From positions 1 to 64,000 of the forward strand of contig CBFCYE010000010.1 of the NCBI GenBank assembly GCA_965602225.1: a DNA stretch of 64,000 nucleotides. Reading direction: 5' to 3'. Positions 43,436 to 51,971 of the stretch are shown piece by piece. This DNA is from Tenderia sp965602225. Lineage in GTDB: Bacteria; Pseudomonadota; Gammaproteobacteria; Tenderiales; Tenderiaceae. Under the pieces are notes generated by a model, which worked only from the letters and a program-made list of their open reading frames with translations, ran no database searches and was not told where the DNA came from. Numbering within the stretch: position 1 is the first letter of the stretch; each line of letters starts with the position of its first letter. The position numbers were made by a program, and so were the translations under genes.

Positions 43436-45982
43436 CTATTCCAAGTTAGAAGTGCTGTTTTGTGAATGAAATTGCTTTGGTTTATTTGTTGTCTGGCGAC
43501 TAAGTCTGGGGTTACGGCTTAGTAGGTTGCCGAGAAGTAGAAACAGCAGGGAGCCAGCTGTCAGGCGGCCACCACCGCTGTCAGTTGTTGATACGCTGTT
43601 GACGGTTATGCTGGCGGAATAAACTTCCGAACTATTGCCAGCGCCATCGTTGAATTGCACGTAAACGGTTTTGTTGCCTTCGCCGGTGCCTAGATTCCAG
43701 TTTTTGTCTGTTATGTAGTTCTCGGGGTCTGACCAGATCGCCCGGTCGCTGGAGAAGCGCATGGTGACGCAAATCAACTCATCTGAGCAGTTTAATTTGA
43801 GAGTAACCAGTTCTTGTTGAGTGGATGTAGTGCCATCGTTGATTGTAATGCTGCCTGTCGTTGGCGGGGTGATATCAAGGTTGAGGATAGTTATTGGGAC
43901 TGTTTTCCATGATGGAATGGCTGCACTGCCTAGTTGGCCGTGGACATTCCAGCCCCATGCCCATAGTGTGCCATCAGTTTTGAGGGCGAGGGAGTGGGTC
44001 TCTCCAGCAGTAACAGCGGTCCACTGATTACTACTGCCAACTTGCACTGGGGCGAGTCTATTGGTTGTGCTGTCGTCGCCGAGCTGGCCGTGTTCATTTT
44101 TACCCCAGCCCCACAGCGTGCCATCGTTTTTGAGGGCGAATGAGTGGTTAGAGCCTGCCTCCACAGTGTGCCAGTTGCTAGCGGTGCCGATTTGCGCGGG
44201 GATAAGTTTCTTCGTTGTGCCGTTGTCGCCAAGTTGGCCGTATTTGTTATTTCCCCATGTCCACAGGGAACCGTCTTTTTTGAGCGCGAGGGTGTGAGTG
44301 TCCCCTGCTGCGATGGTGGCCCACTGGTTATCGCTACCAATTTGGTCAAGTACCCCTGCCCATAGGGTGTCATTGCTTTTGAGGGCGAAGGTCTGATAGA
44401 GGCCAGCAGTAATAGTGCTCCATTGGTTGCTCGTGTCTATTCGCTTTGGAGAACTGTTGGGGGGTGCGAGATTCTCAGCCCTTCCCCATGTCCACAGGGT
44501 GCCATCGCTTCTGAGCGCGACGGAATGAAAAAATCCTGCGGCGATAGTTCGCCAGTTGGTGTTGGTGCCAATTTGCACTGGATTATGGCGATCCGTAGCG
44601 GTGCTGTCGCCAAGCTGGCTATCATTGTTAAATCCCCATGCCCACAGAGAACCATCGTTTTTGAGGCCGAGGGTGAAATAGCTGCCTGCGGCAATGGTAT
44701 TCCACTGATTATCGCTGCCTACTTGAATGGGTGTGTTGGAATGGGTGGTTGTGTCATTACCGAGTTGACCGTGCCAGTTGTTGCCCCATGCCCACAGGGT
44801 GTTGTCATTTTTTAAACCGAGAGAGTGTTGTCCTCCGGCTATTATGCTCGACCATTGATTTGAGGCATCTATTTGCACCGGGGTATAACTGTGGGCAGAG
44901 GCATCGTCACCGAGTTGACCATAGCCGTTAGAACCCCATACCCAGAGGGAGCCATCGCTTTTGAGGGCAATAGAATGCTCCGCACCCATGGTGATGGTAA
45001 ACCAGCTGGTATCAGTGCCTACTTGAACCGGGCTGTTGCGATTGCTTGTAGTGCCATCACCAAGTTGACCATGTTCATTGTTTCCCCAAGCCCACAGGCT
45101 GCCATCACTTTTGAGGGCTAGGGAGTAATGGCCGCCAGCGGCAATGGTGCTCCATTGATTGCTGGTGTCGATTTGAACTGGGGAGCTGCTGTGGTTATTA
45201 GTGCCGTTGCCAAATGGGCTGTACCAGTTGTTGCCCCATGCCCATAGTGTGCCGTCTCTTTTGAGGGCCAAGGTATGTTCTTGTCCTGCGGTAACAGTGC
45301 TCCAGTTGTTGTCAGTTCCAATTTGAGTTGGCGTGATTTGGTCGTTCTGGTTGCCCGTGCCGAGTTGGCCTTCTGCTCCACTTCCCCATGCCCATAGTGT
45401 GCCGTCATTTTTGATGGCGAAAGATTGGTTCTCATTTGCTGTGATAGTGTTCCAGCTGTTGCTTGTGCCTATCTGAATAGGAGTGGGGTTGCTGGAGTTG
45501 TAATAAGTGTTGTTGCCAAGTTGGCCGTAATAACTGCTTCCCCACGCCCATAGGGTTCCATCTTTTTTTAGGGCAATAGAATGAGAACGGCCAGTGGTTA
45601 CAGTATGCCAATCGGTGTTAGTACCAATTTGTGTTGGAGAGTGTTGGTTGGTTGTTGTGCCATCACCGAGCTGGCCGTTTGAGTTGTACCCCCATGCCCA
45701 TAGGGTGCCGTCGGCCTTGATGGCGAGGGTGTGAGCTGGGCTTGTACTTACAGCTTGCCAGTCGCTGTCACTGCTGACCTGCACCGAGCTGTGACGGTCG
45801 GTTGTGCTGCCATCACCAAGCTGGCCATATTCATTGCTCCCCCACGCCCATAGGCTGCCATCGCTCTTAATGACTAGAGTATGTTTGTCGCCCGCATCAA
45901 TTTGAGGTGTAACTGCGGCGAGACAATTGCCTAGAGAGGCAAACAAAACAATCAGACAATAAACACATCTACGCCAGTTCAC
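43436..45982 (-). CDS. RCC1-repeat protein with 14 blades and GlyGly-CTERM-like tail
   Basis: 848 residues: a signal peptide (CVYCLIVLFASLGNCLAAV), then RCC1 units with the form HSLALK.DGTLWAWG.N..GQLGDGT. The LW(A/T/G/V)WG positions give 14 units (2 x 7), of which unit 11 is shortened (TLWAGVLDQIGSD). Unlike the other RCC1 protein the blades lack cysteine. After residue about 720 comes a strand-rich Ig-like domain (SITINDGTTSTQQELVTLKL), then TTDSGGGRLTAGSLLFLLLG with an Arg-containing tail of about 25 residues, a GlyGly-CTERM-like signal. Predicted exported, perhaps processed by a rhombosortase. Function unknown. Confidence 0.88.
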   Translation of the reverse strand: MNWRRCVYCLIVLFASLGNCLAAVTPQIDAGDKHTLVIKSDGSLWAWGSNEYGQLGDGSTTDRHSSVQVSSDSDWQAVSTSPAHTLAIKADGTLWAWGYNSNGQLGDGTTTNQHSPTQIGTNTDWHTVTTGRSHSIALKKDGTLWAWGSSYYGQLGNNTYYNSSNPTPIQIGTSNSWNTITANENQSFAIKNDGTLWAWGSGAEGQLGTGNQNDQITPTQIGTDNNWSTVTAGQEHTLALKRDGTLWAWGNNWYSPFGNGTNNHSSSPVQIDTSNQWSTIAAGGHYSLALKSDGSLWAWGNNEHGQLGDGTTSNRNSPVQVGTDTSWFTITMGAEHSIALKSDGSLWVWGSNGYGQLGDDASAHSYTPVQIDASNQWSSIIAGGQHSLGLKNDNTLWAWGNNWHGQLGNDTTTHSNTPIQVGSDNQWNTIAAGSYFTLGLKNDGSLWAWGFNNDSQLGDSTATDRHNPVQIGTNTNWRTIAAGFFHSVALRSDGTLWTWGRAENLAPPNSSPKRIDTSNQWSTITAGLYQTFALKSNDTLWAGVLDQIGSDNQWATIAAGDTHTLALKKDGSLWTWGNNKYGQLGDNGTTKKLIPAQIGTASNWHTVEAGSNHSFALKNDGTLWGWGKNEHGQLGDDSTTNRLAPVQVGSSNQWTAVTAGETHSLALKTDGTLWAWGWNVHGQLGSAAIPSWKTVPITILNLDITPPTTGSITINDGTTSTQQELVTLKLNCSDELICVTMRFSSDRAIWSDPENYITDKNWNLGTGEGNKTVYVQFNDGAGNSSEVYSASITVNSVSTTDSGGGRLTAGSLLFLLLGNLLSRNPRLSRQTTNKPKQFHSQNSTSNLE

Positions 45983-46132
45983 GAGACCCCCCTCGATAAA
46001 ACTACTCTGTTGCCCTTGCTTGATGTTTTCTGGTTTGAATTAATCAAGCAAAAGCAAGAGTGTACCAATAACCCCTCTCAATTGTGTTGGCATTGGTGGG
46101 TGGGTTTGTATGAAGTTGATGTTTTAGTGATT

Positions 46133-47545
46133 TTAAACCTCGGTCTCCATGCCCAGTTCTTTGATCTTGCGGGTCAGGGTGTTGCGGCCCCAGCCTAGTA
46201 GTTTGGCGGCATCCTGACGGCGGCCGCCGGAGTAGGTCAGTGCTGACTTGATGATGATGCGTTCAAAGGCCGGCATGGCGGTGTCGAGCAGGTTCTCTGA
46301 GCCGCTGGCCAGGTATTGGTCGCTCCAGCGCTTTAGTGCTGCTTCCCAATCGTTGGAGGTCGTCTCGCCTGTCGCGGGTGTTTTGAGTTCAGGCGGCAGG
46401 TCGTCCATGTGCACCTCGTGTCCTGAGGCCATGACGGTGATCCAGCGGCAGATGTTTTCCAGTTGCCTGACATTGCCGGGCCAGTCCAGGCGGCTCATGT
46501 ATTCGCTCACCTCTGGCAGCAGGATCTTGGCTTCAACATCGAGTTCCTTGGCTGCGGCGGCAAGGAAAAATTTCAGCAGCAAGGGGATATCTTCACGTCG
46601 CTCGCGCAGGGCCGGGATGTGGATGCGGATGACATTGAGGCGATGGAATAGATCTTCGCGGAACAGGCCTTTTTTGACATGCTCTTCCAGGTTTTGGTGG
46701 GTGGCGGCGATGATGCGCACATCAACCTTGACCGGGGTGTGGCCACCGACACGGTAAAACTCGCCATCGGCCAGCACCCGCAGCAGCCGGGTTTGCAGTT
46801 CGGCCGGCATGTCGCCGATCTCATCCAGAAACAGGGTGCCGCCATCGGCCTGTTCAAAGCGGCCACGCCGCGCTGCCTGGGCGCCGGTGAAGGCGCCGCG
46901 TTCGTGGCCAAACAGTTCTGATTCGAGCAGGTCACGCGGGATGGCGGCGGTGTTCAGCGCGATGAAGGGCTGGTCGGCCCGTGGGCTGTGTTTGTGCAGG
47001 GCGTCGGCCACCAATTCTTTACCGGTGCCGGATTCACCATTGATCAGCACGGTGATATTGGAACGCGCTAAGCGGCCGATGGCACGAAAGACTTCCTGCA
47101 TGGCCGGGGCCTCGCCGATGATCTCGGGCATTGCCTCAATACTGGCCTGGGGCTTGGTGTCTTTGCCCTTACGTTGATGATTGATGGCGCGGCGCACCAG
47201 GTCGACGGCTTCATCAACATCAAAGGGTTTGGGCATGTATTCAAAGGCGCCGCCCTGGTAGGCGGAGACGGCGCTGTCCAGATCCGAGTGGGCGGTCATG
47301 ATGATGACGGGCAGGTCGGGATAGTCGGCGTGAATCAGATCCAGCAGTTGCAGGCCATCGGTGCCGGGCATGCGGATGTCCGAGACGATGGCGTCCGGTT
47401 GACCCTTGCGTAGATAGTCGGTGATGTTGAGACCGTTCTCAAAGCTGGTCACTTCCATGCCGGCCTTTTGCAGGGCCTTTTCCAGCACCCAGCGGATCGA
47501 GCGGTCATCATCGATCACCCAGACGTGAGTGTTTTTGTCCGTCAT
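46133..47545 (-). CDS. ntrC: Nitrogen regulation response regulator NtrC
   Basis: NtrC activates sigma-54 promoters when phosphorylated under nitrogen shortage. ATG 47545 (GGAGATGTC ahead) is chosen over a longer frame starting at 47602. The 470-residue protein has a receiver (DDD, phosphorylation site Asp56 in IVSDIRMPGTDG), an AAA+ domain (Walker A GESGTGKE, GAFTGA loop for sigma-54 contact, Walker B GGTLFLDEIG) and a C-terminal Fis-type helix-turn-helix (RRQDAAKLLGWGRNTLTRKIKELG). It overlaps ntrB by four bases. Confidence 0.97.
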   Translation of the reverse strand: MTDKNTHVWVIDDDRSIRWVLEKALQKAGMEVTSFENGLNITDYLRKGQPDAIVSDIRMPGTDGLQLLDLIHADYPDLPVIIMTAHSDLDSAVSAYQGGAFEYMPKPFDVDEAVDLVRRAINHQRKGKDTKPQASIEAMPEIIGEAPAMQEVFRAIGRLARSNITVLINGESGTGKELVADALHKHSPRADQPFIALNTAAIPRDLLESELFGHERGAFTGAQAARRGRFEQADGGTLFLDEIGDMPAELQTRLLRVLADGEFYRVGGHTPVKVDVRIIAATHQNLEEHVKKGLFREDLFHRLNVIRIHIPALRERREDIPLLLKFFLAAAAKELDVEAKILLPEVSEYMSRLDWPGNVRQLENICRWITVMASGHEVHMDDLPPELKTPATGETTSNDWEAALKRWSDQYLASGSENLLDTAMPAFERIIIKSALTYSGGRRQDAAKLLGWGRNTLTRKIKELGMETEV

Positions 47546-48615
47546 GACATCTCCAGCGGTAATAAAATAGTAAAAATGGTTTCGCCTGGTCGGCTGCTGC
47601 ATTCAATCAGGCCGCCATGTTGGTTGATCAGGGCCTGGGCAATCGGCAGGCCAAGGCCGGTGCCTTCGGCACGGCCGGTGACCATGGGGTAGAAAATTTT
47701 GTCCAATATCTCTGGCTTAACACCGGGGCCGTTGTCGATCACCTCAATGCAGGCGGCCAGCTTGTGGCGTTTGTGGCCAAGGGTGATCTGGCGCTGGATG
47801 CGTGAGCGCAGGGTGATGCTGCCATGAGCTTTGAGGGCCTGGGCGGCGTTGCGGGTCAGGTTGAGCACCGCCTGGATCAGTTGGTCTGGATCGGCGTAGA
47901 TGTCGGGCACGCTGGGGTCGTAGTCGCGCCAGATCTCGATACCTTTTGGGATCTCTGTTTGCACCAGCTGCCTGACCCGTTCCAACAGTTCGTGGATATT
48001 GGTGTTCTTTTTCTGCGGCAGGGTATTGGGGCCGAGCATTCTATCCATCAGGTTTTGTAACCGATCGGCTTCCTGGATGATGATGCCGGTGTATTCCTTC
48101 AATTCTTCACTTTCCAGTTCGGCCTGTAGCAGTTGCGCTGCGCCACGCAGGCCGCCGAGTGGGTTCTTGATCTCATGGGCCAGGCCGCGGATAACGTCGC
48201 GGGTAGCGCTGTGTTGGGCTAGCAGGTGTTCTTCTTTGGCGATACGCAGTTGGCGGTCAACCTGGGCCAGCTCTACCAACAGGGTGGTCTTGTCACTGGC
48301 CTCGCTGATTGGGGTAATGGTGCAGTCGGCGGTGATCTGGCGCTGATTGGGCAGCCGAAAGGCTAGTTCCCGTTCGGTAAATGGGTGGCCGCTATTGAGT
48401 GCCAGTTCGACATTGGTGATGAATTTGTTCGAATCGGCAAATAGCGCGTGCAGGTCGCCGCCCTCAATGCGGTGCAGGCTCAGGGCAAACAGCATCTCGC
48501 CGGCTGGATTCAGGTAAGTCAGGCGCAGGTCCTGGTCAAACACCAGCATCGCCGTGTTGGAGTTTTCCAATATGCGTTTAAATAGGTCGTTTTGCTGCAT
48601 AGGATCTTGAGTCAT
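47542..48615 (-). CDS. ntrB: Nitrogen regulation sensor kinase NtrB
   Basis: A 357-residue soluble kinase with an N-terminal PAS domain (about 10-115, NSNTAMLVFDQDLRLTYLNPAGEML), the phosphoacceptor motif GLAHEIKNPLGGLRGAAQLL (about residue 140) and an ATPase domain (N box NLTRNAAQAL, then DNGPG and GTGLGLPIAQALI). In the cell it is controlled by PII protein and phosphorylates NtrC. Upstream lies an NtrC-like site and the glnA terminator; ntrBC may be read through from glnA or from its own promoter. Confidence 0.97.
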   Translation of the reverse strand: MTQDPMQQNDLFKRILENSNTAMLVFDQDLRLTYLNPAGEMLFALSLHRIEGGDLHALFADSNKFITNVELALNSGHPFTERELAFRLPNQRQITADCTITPISEASDKTTLLVELAQVDRQLRIAKEEHLLAQHSATRDVIRGLAHEIKNPLGGLRGAAQLLQAELESEELKEYTGIIIQEADRLQNLMDRMLGPNTLPQKKNTNIHELLERVRQLVQTEIPKGIEIWRDYDPSVPDIYADPDQLIQAVLNLTRNAAQALKAHGSITLRSRIQRQITLGHKRHKLAACIEVIDNGPGVKPEILDKIFYPMVTGRAEGTGLGLPIAQALINQHGGLIECSSRPGETIFTILLPLEMS

Positions 48616-48757
48616 ATATATGCTTTAGCAAAGACCAAGCCAGTTTGTTAAGGATTATCTTGGTGTTTTTAAAGGATAGTGAAATCAATAGGTTATTGTT
48701 TTCTGGTTGGTTTGAGCTAATTGTCGATTTTAAGCTTATGCACTGATTATAGTCGGT

Positions 48758-48774
48758 GGCACCAAAATGGTGCG
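48758..48774. promoter_or_regulatory. NtrC-like binding site upstream of ntrBC
   Basis: GGCACCAAAATGGTGCG fits TGCACC-N5-GGTGCA with a mismatch at each end. It lies 143 bases before the ntrB start, between the glnA terminator and ntrB, and suggests autoregulation of ntrBC. Confidence 0.7.
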
Positions 48775-48788
48775 TATTAATTCAGGGC

Positions 48789-48816
48789 AAAAAAAGCCCC
48801 CGACTGGCGGGGGCTT
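48789..48816 (-). terminator. Rho-independent terminator after glnA
   Basis: On the minus strand, AAGCCCCCG and CGGGGGCTT form a 9-bp stem with loop CCAGT, followed by seven T residues. It lies 24 bases past the glnA stop, before ntrB. Confidence 0.95.
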
Positions 48817-48839
48817 GATTTAGCTACGGAGTCTCTGGA

Positions 48840-50246
48840 TTAGAGGCTGTAGTACATGTCGAACTCAACTGGGTGAGTTGTCTGACGCATGCGTTGTACA
48901 TCTTCCATTTTCAGGGCGATGTAACCATCCAGCATGTCATCAGTGAAAACACCACCGCGGGTCAGGAACTCGCGATCCTTGTCCAGGGCGTCCAGGGCCT
49001 GTTCCAGAGAGTGGCAGACATGTGGGATGTCGCCCAGCTCTTCGGCTGGTAGGTCATACAAGTTCTTGTCCATGGCTTCGCCAGGATGGATCTTGTTCTG
49101 GATGCCGTCCAGGCCAGCCATCATCAGGGCTGAGAAAGCCAGGTATGGGTTAGCCATTGGATCAGGGAAACGTACTTCTACACGACGACCGCGTGGGTTG
49201 GCGACGAAAGGAATACGGATAGAGGCTGAACGATTGCGGGCAGAGTAGGCCAGCAGGATCGGTGCTTCAAAGTGAGGAACCAGACGCTTGTAAGAGTTGG
49301 TTGCCGGATTGGTGATCGCATTCAGTGCCTGGGCATGCTTGATAACACCGCCAATGTAGTACAGCGCAGTTTCAGACAGGCCACCATAGAGATTGCCAGC
49401 GAACAGGTTTTCGCCATCTTTGGCCAGAGACATGTGTACGTGCATGCCGGAACCGTTGTCACCAACGATAGGTTTAGGCATGAATGTCGCTGTCTTGCCG
49501 TAGGCGTGGGCAACATTGTGGATAACGTATTTCATGATCTGGTTTTGATCAGCACGTTTGGTCAGAGTGTTGAACCGTGTGCCGATTTCGCACTGGCCAG
49601 CCGTTGCCACTTCGTGGTGATGTACTTCAACTTCAACACCCATTTCTTCCAGTGCCAGGCACATGGCTGAACGCATGTCGTGCAGGCTGTCGACAGGAGG
49701 TACAGGAAAGTAACCGCCTTTAACAGAAGGACGATGGCCCATGTTGCCGCCGTCATAGGCTTTTTCAGAGTTCCAATGGCCTTCTTCAGCGTCGACCTTA
49801 ACGAAAGAACCGCTGATGTCGGCGCCCCAGCGAACGTCATCAAAGACGAAAAATTCAGGCTCAGGGCCAAAGAAGGCAGTGTCGGCAATGCCGGTAGATT
49901 GCAGGTAGGCTTCGGCGCGATTGGCAACAGAACGAGGATCGCGCTCATAGCCCTGCATGGTGTTTGGCTCAAGGATGTCGCAACGCAGGATCAGCGTGGT
50001 TTCATCTGTGAACGGATCGATTACAGCGGTGTCGGCAATAGGCATCATGACCATGTCTGATGCTTCGATACCTTTCCAGCCCTGGATGGACGAACCATCA
50101 AACATGCGGCCGTCGCGGAAATCATCTTCTTCCAGAGTCTGGGCTGGAATCGACAGGTGTTGTTCTTTACCGTGGGTATCGGTGAAACGGAAATCGACGA
50201 ATTTTACGTCGTTCTCTTTAATCATATTTAACACGTTGGCAGGCAT
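48840..50246 (-). CDS. glnA: Glutamine synthetase type I
   Basis: GlnA forms glutamine from glutamate, ammonium and ATP as a dodecamer. ATG 50246 (GGGAGAA ahead) gives MPANVLNMIKENDVKFVDFR; the upstream frame to 50273 is not needed. With 468 residues and the motif NLYDLPAEE, carrying the adenylylated tyrosine, it is the GS-I beta type regulated by GlnE. Metal and substrate loops NGSGMHVH and GRRVEVRFPDPMANPY are intact. The promoter region 50345-50470 has sigma-54 and NtrC elements; ntrB and ntrC follow downstream. Confidence 0.98.
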   Translation of the reverse strand: MPANVLNMIKENDVKFVDFRFTDTHGKEQHLSIPAQTLEEDDFRDGRMFDGSSIQGWKGIEASDMVMMPIADTAVIDPFTDETTLILRCDILEPNTMQGYERDPRSVANRAEAYLQSTGIADTAFFGPEPEFFVFDDVRWGADISGSFVKVDAEEGHWNSEKAYDGGNMGHRPSVKGGYFPVPPVDSLHDMRSAMCLALEEMGVEVEVHHHEVATAGQCEIGTRFNTLTKRADQNQIMKYVIHNVAHAYGKTATFMPKPIVGDNGSGMHVHMSLAKDGENLFAGNLYGGLSETALYYIGGVIKHAQALNAITNPATNSYKRLVPHFEAPILLAYSARNRSASIRIPFVANPRGRRVEVRFPDPMANPYLAFSALMMAGLDGIQNKIHPGEAMDKNLYDLPAEELGDIPHVCHSLEQALDALDKDREFLTRGGVFTDDMLDGYIALKMEDVQRMRQTTHPVEFDMYYSL

Positions 50247-50344
50247 TGCTTGGTTCTCCCTCAGATGGTTCATAGTTTTAAAAATTAATCTTTAGTCTGA
50301 CCGCCTTACCGGGCGGCCCCTGAATTCTCAGTCACTGGGCATTT

Positions 50345-50360
50345 TGCACGAAGCATGCCA
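50345..50360 (-). promoter_or_regulatory. Sigma-54 promoter of glnA
   Basis: On the minus strand TGGCAT-GCTTC-GTGCA matches the sigma-54 -24/-12 consensus (TGGCAC-N5-TTGCA) with two mismatches, about 100 bases before the glnA ATG. Confidence 0.75.
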
Positions 50361-50422
50361 TGTGAATGGGGCAGACAATTCAAACACTAACAATGGGTTG
50401 TTAGCTTCCGATTGACACTGTG

Positions 50423-50439
50423 TGTTCCAAAACGGTGCG
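50423..50439 (-). promoter_or_regulatory. NtrC-like site 1 upstream of the glnA promoter
   Basis: TGTTCC-AAAAC-GGTGCG: the right half-site fits TGCACC-N5-GGTGCA well and the left half-site weakly. Its centre is about 80 bases upstream of the sigma-54 element. Confidence 0.6.
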
Positions 50440-50453
50440 TGATTAGGTTTTTA

Positions 50454-50470
50454 TGCACCGTAATGGCGCA
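50454..50470 (-). promoter_or_regulatory. NtrC-like site 2 upstream of the glnA promoter
   Basis: TGCACC-GTAAT-GGCGCA, one mismatch from consensus. The centre is 31 bases (three helical turns) from site 1, as in the E. coli glnA enhancer. It abuts the stop codon of the TusA-like gene. Confidence 0.75.
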
Positions 50471-50471
50471 C

Positions 50472-50705
50472 TTATCCGCCAATCGTCAGAGTGATGATAA
50501 TCAGATTCCCGTTTTCTTTGGTTTCGCTGCTAACCACAGTGTGGCCGTTGATGCGGCACCAGGCGGGAATATCATTGATCACCCCAGGGTCGGAGCACAG
50601 TACCTCCAGTGTGTCGCCGGGTGCAAGTTTTTTTGCCTGATTTTGGGTGCGGATTACCGGTATCGGGCAGAGCTGACCTTTGACGTCTAGGGTGTGTTTG
50701 CTCAT
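50472..50705 (-). CDS. TusA-like sulfurtransferase
   Basis: A 77-residue protein with the TusA fold and the sulfur-carrier motif LCPIPVIRTQNQAKKL, whose cysteine carries persulfide. ATG 50705 is preferred over 50714 because AGGAA then has proper spacing. The start overlaps the stop of the PP-loop gene by four bases (ATGA), implying one operon and probably one pathway, sulfur transfer to a tRNA or other acceptor. It is not necessarily the housekeeping TusA. Confidence 0.9.
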   Translation of the reverse strand: MSKHTLDVKGQLCPIPVIRTQNQAKKLAPGDTLEVLCSDPGVINDIPAWCRINGHTVVSSETKENGNLIIITLTIGG

Positions 50706-51748
50706 ATGTACCATTCCTGTGGCAAATCATCGCTGCTCAAGGGCGCGATAGTGAGAGGTGTTTCAGTACCATCAGTGTTGACGTAGTGCACCACTGCTTC
50801 AGCGGCGCTCCTGGCCTGGCCAAAGCGGGCCGTAATACGGGCGGCCAGTTCAATGTCGGCATCGTCAAGCTGTTTGCCATCTACCAGCACCAGCGGGCCG
50901 GGGTGGCTCTTACAATAAAGGTAAGGAAAGCGCTTTTTATAACCTTCCATGAAGCGGTTTTCACCCTCTTCGCGACCGACGATCAACTTGAAGTGGGGGC
51001 GAGGACGGATGTGGCGGCCCACCTTGAGCAGCATCACGTCGTCGAACTCATATTCCTTGTGACCCTGAACCTGCCATAGATCAACCAACTTTTTTGAATA
51101 GCTTTCGTCAGTCAGAAAACAGCAGCCACCGGCCGGTTGGGCGTATTCGTCAAAGCCATAGGTCTCGGCCAGAGCTATTTGCGGCTTGCGCGAACGACCA
51201 TTGAAATCAAACATCTTGTCACGCTCAATCCAGCCTTCCAGTTCGGGTTTGGTGGCGGGCAGGTTCTGACCGCACAAGGGCCGTACCAGCAGTTCACCGG
51301 CGCCTGAATCGCGGGTGACGATGTTCATGGTGTCGCGCCGTTGTGACATAGGGCGCTGGCCGACCACTTCGCCAGTGATGATGAAGTCGAAGTCGTTTTC
51401 CTTGAGCCACTCCATGCCCTTCTGCACCATGAAGGTCTTGCAGTCGAGGCACGGATTGAGATTGGCGCCATAGCCATGTTTGGGGTTGATTAGCACATCT
51501 TTGTATTCTTCGATGACGTCGATGATATGCAGTTTGATCCCCAGCAGTTCCGCTACCCATAGGGCGTTGTTACGCTTCGGCTTTTTCTGATCCTGTTTGC
51601 GGATGGCGTGGGTATGGCCTTCGACACAAAAACCGGTAAAGAAGTTGATGCCTTCGACGTAGACGCCTTGTTCCTGCATGGCGCGTACCGCCAGCATGGA
51701 GTCGAGACCGCCGGAAATAAGGGCCACTGCTTTGGCTTGTTTTGACAT
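50702..51748 (-). CDS. PP-loop ATPase, tRNA-thiolation (MnmA/ThiI)-like
   Basis: The 348-residue protein begins with the PP-loop SGGLDSMLA of ATP pyrophosphatases that adenylate an RNA base. It contains possible sulfur-handling cysteines in NPCLDCKTFM (CxxC) and GGCCFLTD. Such proteins are often annotated as tRNA thiouridine-forming or methyltransferase proteins; it is not the canonical MnmA or ThiI by length and motifs. Fusion of operon with a TusA-like carrier supports a sulfur-transfer role. Exact substrate unknown. The start is 51748. Confidence 0.85.
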   Translation of the reverse strand: MSKQAKAVALISGGLDSMLAVRAMQEQGVYVEGINFFTGFCVEGHTHAIRKQDQKKPKRNNALWVAELLGIKLHIIDVIEEYKDVLINPKHGYGANLNPCLDCKTFMVQKGMEWLKENDFDFIITGEVVGQRPMSQRRDTMNIVTRDSGAGELLVRPLCGQNLPATKPELEGWIERDKMFDFNGRSRKPQIALAETYGFDEYAQPAGGCCFLTDESYSKKLVDLWQVQGHKEYEFDDVMLLKVGRHIRPRPHFKLIVGREEGENRFMEGYKKRFPYLYCKSHPGPLVLVDGKQLDDADIELAARITARFGQARSAAEAVVHYVNTDGTETPLTIAPLSSDDLPQEWYI

Positions 51749-51841
51749 GATGATATAGAAAACTTAGAACTGAAAAGGCCGCCAAATATAGCACAATGGC
51801 GGCCTAATAAGGCGATGTTGATGCGTTGTTTAGGTAGGTTT

Positions 51842-51964
51842 CTGAAAGGTTTCAGGTGAGTGCGAGGCAAGGCAAAGTTAGGCGAAAAAGCGCAGTTTAT
51901 TAGTTATAAATGAGCATTTTGAGTCTAACTTTAACGCTGTATCGTGCCGCATGAAACTTTTCAG
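51842..51964. repeat. Palindromic intergenic element, copy 2
   Basis: A 123-bp non-coding stretch. Outer arms CTGAAAGGTTTC (51842-51853) and GAAACTTTTCAG (51953-51964) pair with one mismatch. Inner AAAGTTAG (51874-51881) pairs with CTAACTTT (51925-51932). The core GCGAAAAAGCGCAGTTTA (51882-51899), followed by TAAATGAG and TTTGA, is nearly the same as in the element at 1471-1571 (there on the other strand). Confidence 0.6.
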
Positions 51965-51971
51965 CGATCTG

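Noticed and set aside
39280..45982. Many long open frames antisense to the RCC1 genes and regular DNA repeats
   Set aside because: They follow from the repeated coding sequence (WCWG/WAWG units) and have no start signals or domain content; the repeat is in protein units, not CRISPR spacers.
48840..50273. Long open frames opposite and overlapping glnA and glyS
   Set aside because: Shadow frames caused by biased codon use; no start signals or recognisable protein features.
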